From the NCBI GenBank assembly GCA_949752745.1, contig OX457031.1, forward strand, positions 26,876,081 through 26,940,080: DNA of 64,000 nucleotides. The letters run 5' to 3'. This document shows, one piece after another, positions 44,051-57,307 of this stretch. Positions within the stretch are counted from its first letter, which is position 1. Every line of letters begins with the position of its first letter. Position numbers and translations under genes: made by a program. Origin of the DNA: Protula sp. h YS-2021. Lineage: Eukaryota > Annelida > Polychaeta > Sabellida > Serpulidae. The notes below the pieces were generated by a model, which did no database searches, had not been told where the DNA came from, and worked only from the letters and a program-made list of their open reading frames with translations.

Positions 44051-44669
44051 AACACATTGTCGTTTAGGTCCGCCCACTGACCTAGACGGATTAGCAACTG
44101 TTCTCTGAGCTATACTTTATTCAAGCACTATTGACCACACATCAATAACAGGCACTTACTAGATTGACAGATGAATGCATATTTGTCAAACAGCAGATAT
44201 TAAAAGGTCCTTTTAGGAATTCACTTTGGTCTTCTGTAGAAAACAGATGGCCGCACAAAAACTTCTTCAACAAAATTTTATATTGGCAAAAGTGCTCAAG
44301 TTCTAAACGTAAGAAGACACTGAACATAAAGAACTGTAGATCAAGAGTTTGATTAGAACCGCAATGTTCAGATCAAATCGTGTTGTCCAATTTACACTTT
44401 TCTTCCTTAAATTAGTACAATACAAAAGAGTTACAGCCAATTAAGTTGAGTAAAATTCAAGGATTTGATAGTCTTGTTATTGCAATGAATGATTAGGTTC
44501 TTTTACAATATATAAGTGGTGTTGACGTCATTCAAGCTCAATGCAAATGTGTACCAACTATGTACATATATATACTGTATGATATATATATACTATAAGA
44601 TATACTATATGATATATATACTATATATACTGTATTGAAAATACCAAATGGGGATGCATTGCCTCGAAT

Positions 44670-45581
44670 TCTTCACCTATTTTTTTTCTCCTTTTTTTTA
44701 TTTTTTCTTCTTCCGCCGAATCGGTTTCCAGACATCTCCTCCAAGACCCCTGAAGCTAGACCAACCAAACTTGACACATGTATGGAGGGTCATCTGAAAT
44801 GGTGCACCACCTTACTGGCCAAGGTCAAATGGTGAAAAAAATCAATCGGTTTCCAGACATCTACAGCAAGGCCATTGAAGCTAGAAAAGGCAAACTTGGC
44901 ACATATATAAAGGGTGATGTGATCTGAAGCAATCGATAAATTTTTGACCTTGACCTTGACCTTGAAATCGCAAAAAACGTTATTTGAGAAAAACAATTAT
45001 TTATCTCGAAAACGGTAAGAGATTCTGACCTCATTTTCAACCTCCACTCCCTATACGACGAAACGTAAGGCACAACTTCCGGTGTCCTTGACCTCCAGGT
45101 CACCTTCAAGCCGCAAACCGGAAGTTGGCCTTTATCTCGAAAACGGTAAGAGACAGAGCAATTCTGACCTGATTTTCGACCTCCACCCCCTATACGTAAG
45201 GTATAACTTCCGGTGCCCTTGACCTCCAGGTCACTTTCGAGCACCAAACCGGAAGTTGGCCTTTATCTCGAAACGGTAAGAAATAGAGCAATTCTGACCT
45301 CATTTTCGGCTCCACCCCCTATACGACGATACGTAAGGTATAACTTCCGGTGTCATTGACCTCCAGGTCACTTTCGAGCCACAAACCGAAAATTGGCCTT
45401 TATCTCGAAACCCGTCAGAGCAAATTTTTGGCCTTGACCTTACCTGTATAGTAAGTAGTATTTACTAGGATGCTCTACATTCAGACATGTGAAATTTTTT
45501 AACAAACTGCAATATCATCTACCCTCCGTTTTATGTTATCATTCCAAGTGGGGCTAATTCGCTGTGCGAATTTCGGTCTAG
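44670..45581 (+). mobile_element. Helentron-like non-autonomous element with a tandem core
   Basis: The 3' end is a perfect 7-bp hairpin (AATTCGC-TGT-GCGAATT, 45556-45572), five bases, CTAG (45578-45581), then T, which is the 3' signature of Helentron-type elements. The body carries GGTTTCCAGACATCT twice (about 44724 and 44847), GACCTTGACCTTGACCTTG near 44945, and a tandem core at 45001-45420. No Rep/helicase frame is present. The left end is uncertain; it is set by shared sequence with 62455-62830 and preceded by a TATA satellite. The design resembles the tandem-repeat-bearing Helentrons described in molluscs and flies; that parallel is inference. Confidence 0.55.
45001..45420 (+). repeat. 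about 131-bp tandem core, three copies plus a partial fourth
   Basis: TTATCTCGAAA starts lie at 45001, 45132, 45263 and 45400. Each unit holds AAACGGTAAGA, TTCTGACCT, CACTCCCTATACG or similar, TAACTTCCGGTG, TGACCTCCAGGTCA and ACCGGAAGTTGGCC. CTTCCGG and CCGGAAG face each other within every unit, as do the halves of TGACCTccAGGTCA. Confidence 0.92.
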
Positions 45582-48239
45582 TTCAAGAATGAAATGGATA
45601 AATGGGACAGTAGGGTTTGATCAAAGCCTAACTCTCTTTTCCTGAAGCAGCTACCTTTGATTTTGGCGTGGACAGTGTTACTTTTTTATTATTTTATTTT
45701 TTATTATTTGTATTTCATTTACATAAATCCGCATACTACATTAACTGGCAATTACAGTCCTAAGCAAAGAGATAAATTAAAATCGTCCATAAACAATATA
45801 AATTTGATCACAGTTGGTTAGTTGAGGTTGCCTTCTGTGATGCTATTTAGGTCTTCATGTATGGTAGTGTGAAATAGATTCCTGATAGCGAGGGTTGTGT
45901 AAAGGCCCAATGAGGAAAACCTGAGCAGAATATCTGATGTGTTATTGACGATAAAAATAAACAGTTGACATAGTACAGTGCCAGGTGATTGAACTCAGGC
46001 CACTGTTTTAAGAGCATCTTTGGTTGCCATTATAGCGATTCAAAGCCGTGTGACAGCCTTATGAGCATTGAATATCATCATCTCTAAAGTCAAAAATATA
46101 TTATATCAATACGTTTTCATGTCCTTTGCATAGGAATGGAGGATGCGTTATTCATATAGTATAGTACAGTATAGTATAACATAGCATAGCACAGTATAGT
46201 ATAGCATATCATCATATAGTATAGTATATAAAAGCTCTAGATCTAATTTCTAAAGGTTGCATAGAGCACACTAATACTTTGTTAATTTGATTGAATACCA
46301 TTTCATGAGCAAGGTTATCACAGTCAGGCACAGATTTTAGGCACTATTTCTGCACTACAAAAATCTTGCATATAGCCTTGGTCAGTTGAAAACATATATT
46401 GGTGCTTTTGAAAAAATCTTATTCACAAGGTGGTCAGTAAATATAGTTTTCATCTCAAAGATTTTCGGCAAATGCATCAATAATAATTATATTCTTGGCA
46501 ATCAAGAATTCGTAATTTCCTTTGTTTTTTATTGTTTTTTGCAACATAAATATTTTTGCCCTTGTCGCGACATAATGTAGATATATATTTTCCTTGACCT
46601 TATTCATAGAGTTATGAATTTCTGGCTCGAAAAATCTCAATGTACGAAGGGTTAAAAATAAAAATATAATGAAAAGAATTTAATCAATTCAGAAAGTTCC
46701 ATAAGCTGATAACGTTCAGTTCCACAGGGTCAAGTATTCAGCGAAACAATCATTTAGTGGTATTAATTAGTACTTATTATGTTAGTCTTTAGTCTAAAAA
46801 CATTTAAGGCAAATTAGAGACAGAATAAATTCAGTTAAATAAACAGATTCTGACAATGACAAACCTTTACTGTATGAAAATTTTCCATATTTCAATGACT
46901 AAATCACTGATGACAAATCATAAACACAATGGGTGGAGTTAAATGGATATATATGAGGAGGCCTGTAAGTGCACAACCCTGAAAAATTTATACAGAAAGG
47001 TCCAATGCCAATAATTTCGGTTAGTCAAATCTTTAATGAACCACATGTGGAACGGAATGTATTCTAGTCCATGTTTAAAATAAGGATGTGATTAGTCACT
47101 TCAATATCGCAGGTATTTTTAGACATTGCCTCAGGTATAGATATTTAAAACATTAGCCTTTGATCCACAACAACGCTGTCAGGAAAATAGCGTCAAATCA
47201 GGGCGGTGCTGCAAAGGTTTTGGCCTGTTACCTATAGCTACATGTGCAATTTGAATTCATTTTATGACATCAATATTTTATGAGATAAATGGAACGCATT
47301 AATGATAAAAAGACTTGAAATGTTAAGTTGACTATTACAGCGCAAATGTGTTTGCATAATAAACTTAACATATTTTACTTTTGCAATTAACTCGACAGCA
47401 ATTTTGAGTTATATTAAAAAGTAATTTTGTTTCTGAACAACTGAAGCACAGCACATCAGTGATGAAAGAACACAATGGCTTAATAATATGTTCACATTGG
47501 TGCATGGTAAAATGACAACTTCGTTTAAGAATTTAAGCCTCCCAAAAATGGTACAGGAATCATTTGGATAGATTTAGCTGAAAATAAACTAGTTGATTGT
47601 GGCATTTTTCACCACTCCATGCTTCTGTTAAAATGATCCCAATAATGAATGTCAACGCTACAGTAGTAGACTGTTATTTGACTGTTAATGCAAACCGATA
47701 ATGCTTGTTTGTGACGTCGTGACAATTACACTAGTGATATTACAGAAGTTTTTTACTTCTCTGTAAAACATTGACTATCTGAATTTAAAATGTGAAGCTC
47801 TATTTTTGTCAAGTTAATGTTAACTGTTTTGTTGTGGTGTAGCTGGGTACAGCGTTTATGAAATGTGCCAACCCACAGATGTAACACAGATGAATTAGGA
47901 AATCCGAACAACGAGACGGCTTGTTAGTTACTGGAGTAAGCCTTTGCTCTTCCACTTCATAGACATCTCTAAGTCAACGCGTTACCTTAGAGCTGTCGAT
48001 TTTCTTCAAAGTATTCACAAAATTTGTACCCATTAATAGAGTAACTTATTGTGGTCAACATAAAACTAGAACACTTCATCAGGGATAACCCATATGCTGA
48101 ATAAAATAAATCGTTTTGCCTTCCCTCCACCTACACGCAAAAGTATTGAAATGATATGTTTGATAAAACATTCGATAGTGAGCAGCCACACATACTTCCA
48201 TTCTTCTTCAACTTTGTTCTTCGTGCTTCATCGATTTCG
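45582..48239. other. non-coding stretch with one short AGTAT satellite
   Basis: TATAGTA/CATAGCA units lie at 46158-46230. A weak B-box-like word on the minus strand near 45990 has no A-box partner. No gene was recognised. Confidence 0.45.
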
Positions 48240-48605
48240 TTGCTCCTCACGCTCTCAGTTCCATTCTTTCATTCTTCCTCGCGTCCATTCCTTTCTACTT
48301 CTTCACCTCCGTTGTTCCCTCACCTCGTTTCTTTTGTACTTCCTCACTTCCTTTCATTCGCACTTTCTCACTTCAGTTCCTCTGTACTTCCTCACTTCTG
48401 CTCTTTATACTTCCTCATTTCAGTTCTTCTGCACTTCCTAACTTTCACTATTCCGCACTTCCTAACTTCAGTTCTTCCGCATTTCCTTGCTTTCAGTCTT
48501 CCGCGCTTCCTAACTTCCGTTCTTCCTAACTTCATAACTTCCGCTGTTCCGCACTTCCTAACTTGCGCTCTTCCGAACTTCCTAACACTTTCGTTCTTCC
48601 ATATT
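48240..48605. repeat. polypyrimidine minisatellite (about 24-27 bp units)
   Basis: Units of the type CACTTCCTAACTTCnGTTCT repeat with strong strand asymmetry: the plus strand is mostly C and T. The long open frames on both strands are products of the repeat (for example VRKCGRTE on the minus strand). Confidence 0.85.
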
Positions 48606-51600
48606 TCCCGATGGGCCATACGAATCATCTATTTCTCTTAACATTGATTCATTTCCTAAACTAACAATAACTACATCAAATCAAAGTATAACAGCAGACT
48701 TTTGTCATTGACAGTTTAAAAATTGTACTTATATACCAGTTCCTAACAATAATGTTTGGCCATATTTACATAAAATGAGTTCAAAGTATTTCATTAACTT
48801 AGGAAGTTTCTGAATAATTTAAAGGTTGAAGGAAACTTTAACATGTTGAACATTATGGTGTATTTGGAGCGTTTGTAGCATTTGTATAAATAAAGGACAA
48901 GAAAGTATTCTGCAAATAAATTTTATTTAAAAAATCACTTTTCAAAGAATTAGTATTAATAGCATCCTGTATACACGGAATATTATTTTGCCATTTTCAC
49001 GGAATATTAAAATACCGAAAATATGGGTGTTAACACCCTGCATAACGGGAATATATTAATATTCAGTATGCAGACCATATTAACACATTGTAATTGGGTG
49101 GTTTTTAGTGCAGGAAATACTCCAGACAGGGCATATAAAAGCAGTTGCTGCGTCATAAGTTGTAACATTTTAGTGTTCTATCTGCAATGTGCCTGGAAAT
49201 TTTCTCCACTGCTCCGTCACCTTTGAATGAACCCGGTCTCTTTTATTATTGTTCAGGGTAAAACGTCCAAAACAAGCATCTTTGTGTTTATTGTCATGTT
49301 GCTTTTTACTCTATAAATATTTCAGTCACAGAGAAAATATCTATCCCGGTAGAGCAATTGTTATTAAAATATTTCTGCAGACTAACGCTAACCATTAAAT
49401 GTTGGTTAGGTCTATGCAAAGGTCAGCTACCACAGGATCAATTAGGCTTTCAGAGTCCTGCACATTGCGACGATGGAGGTCTTACATAACAGGCAATAAT
49501 TGCTTGCAGACGGTCCCATTTTACTGCCACCAAATGATTTCCAGGAACATTAAGACCAACAAGTGATGGGTAACAAGAAACTTATGTTACATTATACCCT
49601 GTAATGTGCATCATGAGAGAAGACTTACTAATGTAGACTTTCAACTTTTGTGCAGCAACCAATTTTCAACCTCGTTATCTTTTTTCTACTTCTGTATTCG
49701 CACGTAGCAATAGAAATGTAACCAGAAATATGTTGTGTCTTTAGGCAACATGTAAAATCATGTCATATGTTATTGTTTTTTTTTACAATTCAATCACACG
49801 TTAATTACGTTGCAAGTAAATGAAATATTTCCAGAAGTGAACATGTAAATATCGCTTTTCTTTGAGTGATTTAAAACATTTACTATTCAAGGACTTGCAG
49901 TGACTCTTTCCAAGAGACAATGCACATTGTATGAGTAAATAATCCGTGAGACCTAATGAGTATGTGCCTCAGGCTTTATTCTATTCCTTCATCTCGCGGT
50001 CATTACTTTAAAAGTAGCTGCATTTCCAAAAACTGATTTTATTAGCCATTTTTGTTGTTAAACATGCGCATTTATTATTTGCCACTTCCGTGTGGTATAT
50101 TGTAAGTAAAAACATAGACAGAATGAAATATATGCTCATCAAAATAATTTATTACAAAATCTGGTACTCTAACAAATAATATACAGACAGATAGACAGAC
50201 ATAAATAAAGAGCTATGTATTGCATATATAGCATAGTGTGGTTCTTATGCTGCAAATGGTGTTTTATTTCATTTGATAAAACTGGACTATATGGTAGATC
50301 GATTATTCTGTCCTGAGATATTTAAGGGGTTGATATCAAATCACAATGTTTGACCCTGACTGTATTCTTTTTTAAAACCTTTACAGGACTGTTGGCAAAA
50401 GCTAAAATTTTCTGCAGTTTTCATGACCTCAGATTGTTGAGAAACCCTGTTGTCAAGATATAGCAAGTTATAATAAATAAATTTGCATTCCATTGTTTTT
50501 TACTTTCACACTCATTTAGATTTTATTCTAACTCTTACACACCAATTGAAATTGTAAGCTGCTATCTGATCAGAATGACATGGGTATTGAAGTAGTCATA
50601 CAGGAGTCTCACATCATTGCATTGACGCTTTGACGTTTTAGTATTTGCATCCCACACTTCGAGAAGATTATAGGACTCTAAAGATATACAAATCATGCAT
50701 GAAAGACGTGGCAGGTTTAAGTAATCCTATTTGCATATCATTATTAAGAAACAGTGGCCTTTTGATGCAGTCAGTGAAACGTAAGATTGCGTAGTAAATT
50801 GAGCGTAAGAATTTTTGCTTTAACTATGCCCTGCACTTAGTAAACTTATTACTTCACCTTCTCCGCGAAAGGCATAAGGCATATAGCATATGCTCGGATA
50901 TGACATCATCGGAACGAACAAATGTGCAGTTATAGTGCAAACAAGCCATAGCTAGAGCTGCGGCGTGCTTAAGCAATGAGAAATTCCTGTGCCCAGTGTC
51001 TGCTCTATACCAAAAATGTAAGTTGTGGAGTTGTGAAAAAAGCCATGGAGCTTTTTAAGGCACTGTCTTGTTTCACGCTTTTCATAATACAAGTAAATTG
51101 AAGTGGTAAAAAGCAGTGTTCATTTCTGTAGAGATACATTACCCGAAAGGTGCCAGTCCAAACTAACTAATTCACTTCGCAAACATAGTTTGTATATACA
51201 GAATTTATACTGACTAAAGAACATAGCGAGGTTGTCATACAGTTGTGTTGTTGTAACAAATAGGCCCAATTTTAGAAGAAACGATTTAAAAATCATACAT
51301 ATCCTAATATATGGCAAGAATTTAAACATACAACATACATCCCATAACATCAATCATATTATTTCAATTTAATCAAAGTGTTTGATATGGTATTGTGGTT
51401 CTTCTATGAGTGACGCAGGACCCAGCATGGCAAACATTTTATGCAATATAGATTTTTCTGCTGTTTAAAGCCATACATCTGTTTTTATACAGTTGTAACT
51501 ATAAGGAATTTTTAGAACACTTTAGGCACTTGTTGTGACCATAAACGAAATCAAAACGTAGTACAACTGATATCCCAACAATTCTGTTGAAGGTTGATGT

Positions 51601-54600
51601 TCGCTGTATAGTTCTATATTGTTGAACTTGTCCCTTGCCAGTTACAGACAAAAAGCTAATTTTCTGACCTCATATATTAAAATGAGCATAAAAGTCTTGC
51701 ATTTCAATTCGGATTGAAATGTAATATCATTTAGAGGATCGTGGCCCCATTTGAAAATGAAAATTTGTCACTGATATGGATTTGAAATGTCACCCTTTTA
51801 CGTCATCCGGTATTTTTTCATCGTTGTATTTTATAGATTTTACAGTCAAACCTAAAATCTGTTTCTTTACAGTAGAGATAAAAAATGTTTTCCAACTATT
51901 TTTGTGCCATACTAGTAAAACGGCGCCGTATTATATTGCAAAGTCTAATTTATCACCGGAAAGTTTTTAATAGAAAGTAAATAAGTTATTAAGAATGCAT
52001 ATAACATAAAATTTAGAACTGCGTCATTTAATGGCTTTAGAGGCATGTGGCATGGATTATGTCCTCATACTCATTCCACCTTTAAAGTCTTAGAAAACAA
52101 TACTGTGTGCCAGACACCGCCATCTTGGATCTGCCAATAAAGGCTATCTTCTTTGGGACTATGTGAATGTTAAGTCCAGTTATACAAAACATTGTTCACT
52201 TCTAGATATAAAATATTAAAATTCTTAACACACATACTAATTTATAAACAAGGCCTTATTTAAGTTAGTGCAATAGTAGAACTGGTCATAATATTGACTT
52301 TAGTGCAAGATGCCCTGGATTCTAGTTTTTACTTTTAAAAACTATCCATTTGAGTATTATGCCATCTTTATAGGTCTTTGTTTCGAATTACGTGTTATTA
52401 CAATATACGTCGCATTTAAATTCAACTTATAAATTATTCGCTTAATGTAAATATTGCACAATAGGCTGATGAGGCTATGTTGACAGAGTGCTCTGAAATC
52501 CTTGCGGTACTGTTGAAACGCTAACTTTTCAAGCTACCAATGTAGGGTTTATAGTCTTGTGTCAAAATAAATGATTTTTGAATTGATGGTACGTTTGTTT
52601 GAGAATGTTATCCTCCGCACATAGATCTGTTGCAGACTTGGCGGTGAGAAGACAGTCAGTAAAATGAGACACATGTAGGAGTTAGAAGCTAAATTGAGGG
52701 GACTGAAATGAAAAAAAGGCAAAAAGGATAGTTTATCACAAACCTGCAGACATCCCATCCATCACGAATGGAGCACTGTCGAGCTTTTGTTCAGAGGGAA
52801 TAATGAGCCTGTGGCTAAATAAGGTTGTTATATGTGCAGCATCACTGCTTTTACACTTAATCTGCAATATGTGAGATAGCACCATATAACAGTGAGGTCG
52901 TTCGCCCCCTTTATACATATATATATACACCGGTTCAGTTTTGAATGGCCTTTATTACCATCAACACTGTAGATAATGACATTGACAGTATGCTGGTAAT
53001 GGAATGTAATGTTTTCTCCTTGTTTATCCATCATAGCTACAGTCTGTCAAAAGGCTGTCTTTTACTGTCACTGGGGTCATCATTCAATGTCGGGCTATTC
53101 GCTTAGAAGACACATTGATGATTACCAATAATGGCTAACTTTCGGGTGCCCGTTGGTCTGAATTCACAGCAGAAAAAAAAACACAGAAAAAGGCATGAGA
53201 TGTCAGATGCAGTTAAGTCACTTGAGTTAAGCTACAGATTTAAACTAGTTATTTTTTTTTGTACGTCTTGGGTGACAGATGTGTCGGTTTTCTTAATGCG
53301 CTACAGCTTATCATGAAGAGTTGTCCGGTCGTGTAACGAAGATGTAAAAGGTCCTCCTTGTCTTATCTTCATAGTTCTTAGCTTTTCGTCGTTATGCAGA
53401 AAGTATAGGAAATATAAGTTTGTCAATGTATATTTCCTGTGAAGTAGTGTGATACAAATACTGTTTAAATGTTACTTTGAAATGTGAATTCAAGCGAAAC
53501 GGTGAGTGAACAAGAGATAGCTGGGCAAAGGTATCTGTTACATGCCATCAATATAAAAGAATTCCGGAAATAAGAACACCCTTGAGACTGGTCAAAATGG
53601 TTTTAATTTTAGGGTAGCCGTATTTCCAGAATTCTCCCTAATAAGAGTGAACTGGAGCCTTATTTCGGGGGTGGACTTCATGAAGTCGTGAAGTCTGGTG
53701 TACTCATATTTAAAGCTTATTTTCTACCCTGCCGACCCTCGTATAGGATCTGCCAATTAAAAAAAAAATCGGCTTTTTTTTCTCAGCCAAAATATGCTCC
53801 TTTTCAAGCTAAAAGGAGTGTCTACGTATTCAGTACAAAGTGAATTGAATTGCACCAACCAAAGACCCTTAATGTTTTCTTCTTCTTTTTTGTCGAATCG
53901 TTTTGTTTCTGCCTATCCTACTTGAGATGATTAAAATCTGACAGAAGAAGAAAAGATAAAATTTCATCTTCAGCACAATTGCTCAACTCCAGGATATAGC
54001 CAATGCACACAAAACATGCGTCAAGGCAGAGACATCACAAAGAAGTACAGGTTGTAAACATACTAGTGTAAATACGGTGTAGAGAAAATGAGAAAATAGT
54101 TCTTTAAGGTGTCCGAGAACTATGGATGTTTCACGGTTGTGGAAGAAGCACAGTCATGGCGGATCAATGTGTATTTGCATACTTGGATTGTGATGAGCCA
54201 ATGGTAACTATTAAAAAAACCCTATTGCCCCAATCCGGGAGCATAAAGCCCAGGTTTTTTTTTTTGGAGGGGGGGGGGGGTGGCAAAGACCTCGAAGAGA
54301 TGATCCTGGTATTTGCCAGAGTGGTCCTAGCTCAGGATCCCTCTGCGTATGTTAAGCTTCTTGCGACGATCACACCAGCTGTTTTTTGTGTCCACAGGAC
54401 TTGGTCATAAACCACGCCTAACGGACGGACAGACAACCATACACGGAGGATAATAGCAGCGGTTACAGGGATACAAGCCTGTTCTTTTACGTATAAGGTG
54501 TGGTCATACATATTATGCATATTATGCAGGATTGAATACACAATAAAATTCCATGTTTCTGTGGCACCCATTGGAATATTTGTATTTAACCGACATGACA

Positions 54601-54701
54601 TGAAAGTTTTCTCTTTTTTCTTCTAAAATGAAAATCTTAGATTTGTTTTATATATATGTTGTCACACTTACACACTTCACTGGGAGCCGGAAATACTTGA
54701 A

Positions 54702-54707
<6 letters not shown>
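48606..54707. other. six-kilobase non-coding stretch
   Basis: No exon was supported. Noted: a perfect 14-base palindrome GGGTGTTAACACCC (49025-49038) and a TATAAAA word at 49134; a G-run of 12 at about 54268-54279; and ACGGACGGACAGACAACC at 54421, a tail I associate with invertebrate interspersed repeats. Confidence 0.45.

Positions 54708-54781
<74 letters not shown>
54708..54781. repeat. (GA)n microsatellite
   Basis: 36 GA units followed by GGAGGGAG. Confidence 0.97.
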
Positions 54782-54784
<3 letters not shown>

Positions 54785-56754
54785 GGAGACAGCCGGGAGG
54801 AGAACAGGTAAGGGGTTAGGAGGAGAAAAGAAAATAATTATTTATGTGTGTTTTTATCAGGGGGTGCACAGCCAGCGGGTCATCGCTTTACTCCAGTTAC
54901 GCCTGCTTAACGTTCCGTACCTCTAAAATCTCTCTATCGAATGACATGTTTTTACTTAGATATTTAGTTAATATATATACTTATAACTCTAAGTATTTAT
55001 CATAATTTTCAAGACCTGATCAATAATAATAAATATAAGGTAAACTAAAAAAAAGTTGAAAAAAGTGCCTAACTTTCGGGAGGGCCTTTTACTTAGTATT
55101 AAATCTGCGCCAAGCAGGATTGACCAAAGCGTTCATAATTTATATGGAAGTACATGATAAAGATTATGTTTCCGCGAGCTGAAATTATCGCGACCTTCAG
55201 GAATAACCTCTGAAAAATTGATGATGTCCAAGCTAGACAAGCCGTATTGATATCCTTGGGGAGAGCTGCCCACGGCGACGATATGTTCCGCAGGCTTATT
55301 TAAACGACTAAAAGAAGACAAAAGCGAGTGACGACCGATGATGGATTGAGATTTTGATGGTAAAAAGGTGAAAAGGGTCAGCTTTGTAAAGAGATCCTCA
55401 TTATGTTTTAGTGGATAATGGATGGACTCTCTACTGAGAGCTGGAGGTGCTCATCAAATATTCATACCCTGCTCGCCACGTTACAAATAACTGGCCAAAC
55501 ACAAGGAACGTGCTTGAAATAAAGTACAACGTGTCGTCTGCTCACAGGTCCTTTGCACATGTTAATAACAAAAAAACTGTGAACGCGAAAAAAAAACACA
55601 GAATGGAGCCAGTAAAAAATAATGATGATAAGGCAGCCATTAATGGGAAATTCAAGTGTATTTTTATGGTGTTAATTTGATTGTTAATTTCAGAACTGAG
55701 TTGCAAAATTCTTGTTGCAGCTGGTTTTGAAATTTTTGGGTCGCCCTACGAAGTAGTCAAATAAGTTTTAAAAATTTCTAGTAAAGGTGAATGTAAGACG
55801 GATTAGACAAGATCATATAATTCTAAACCAGCTATTGTTAAATAAAAAAATAAATGAACGGGCCTGGGCAAAAGTCTTGTCTTATCGGCGTCATAGCGAA
55901 ATTTAATTACGCTTCTCCTAGTCGTGTGTCGCCTGGGTTTGATGCCAGTTATTGTTAGCATGTTAACAATATCTGTGAACTATATTTTAATCAATTTTAG
56001 TGCTTTAATTTCGTAACATAAATCTTTTTTTTTAAAGAAATAAACGTTGTAATTAAAGTGAATTTTGAGAGTACTGCAGAAGCAAAGCACCTCTTTTCAC
56101 ATTATGCGCCAAATTGATGACGTCACTCGTTCTTTTTAACATTAGCAAGGCAACCCCTAGCACCACCCTCCCTTTTATGTCAGCCTCCGCTTGCACGTAG
56201 CTATTTGTTAAACCAAAGCACAGACAATATTAATTCAGAATTCCATTAACACACACTACAATAAATCATGTATTAAAACCCATTTTAACTGGAACCTTTT
56301 CCACCAGAGTGTTTTCCTGTCATTTCACTTTTTACAGGACCTGGGCAATTTGCTATCCGTTGAACCGGTAATGCATGCTGATTGGCAAGTCAAAATCCTA
56401 AAACTACATTCCAGGGAAAAGAATTCAATTAGGGTAGTACGTGACAGAATATAGGGTTGGGTTTTTTTTTAAGCAGAAGGGATGGGCTTAGAGACTTTGC
56501 GTGATTTAAACAATGTGAACCCTACAGGTTCAAAAACTTGATTAAGATCGAGTCGTGATGTGATTACTTGGTGTCTGGAATGACATTTTTTTCAATTTGC
56601 CAAATACATTTATTTATATAAAAAAACATTGTAATTACTATATATGCTTTTCTTGCAAGCGAGATGCGCTCTTCAAAAATATAGGTGAATGGGAGGGGCT
56701 GTTATTGGTTTTAACCAAAAACTGATTACCCTGTGAAATAAAATACATCTCCCC

Positions 56755-56757
<3 letters not shown>
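54782..56757. other. non-coding stretch, nothing recognised
   Basis: AT-rich with short A- and T-runs. The 77-codon plus-strand frame at 55447-55680 has no motif. Confidence 0.45.

Positions 56758-56841
<84 letters not shown>
56758..56841. repeat. (TA)n microsatellite
   Basis: 42 uninterrupted units. Confidence 0.97.
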
Positions 56842-56843
<2 letters not shown>

Positions 56844-57248
56844 CCGCGTGCATTCTGCGCATATTTGAGTTCTCGACATCTATTTTGGAACCAATTTCCA
56901 AACGCAGCAACGCATTTACCACAACGATTTATAGACCGTGGGAAGACAACAAAAGCAAAGTTTTGATATTATCGCTCATCGGAAAAAATACGTCATGATC
57001 ATTGTTATAAAATAGCTGACCTCTGAGGAGACCTATCCGTTGGGTGAAAACACAGAGCGGAAGGATATTTTAAGAAGCAGTGTTTCATGACTATGTTAGC
57101 TAACAACTGAAACAGTATTGTAGTAAAGGAAAAATATAAATACAGTAAAATCTGCCTCCAGACATACCCGTATACATTGGACTGCTTGCTATTTCGGAGA
57201 ACCTGGATACCCGCCTGTACATGGACATTTTTCAGACCAAAATATAAG

Positions 57249-57307
<59 letters not shown>

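Noticed and set aside
48094..48641. Frames of 115-161 codons
   Set aside because: By-products of the pyrimidine-rich minisatellite; all are repetitive.
54126..54410. 94-codon plus-strand frame
   Set aside because: Passes through a G homopolymer (poly-Gly) and runs into repeat-like ACGGACGGACAGAC sequence.
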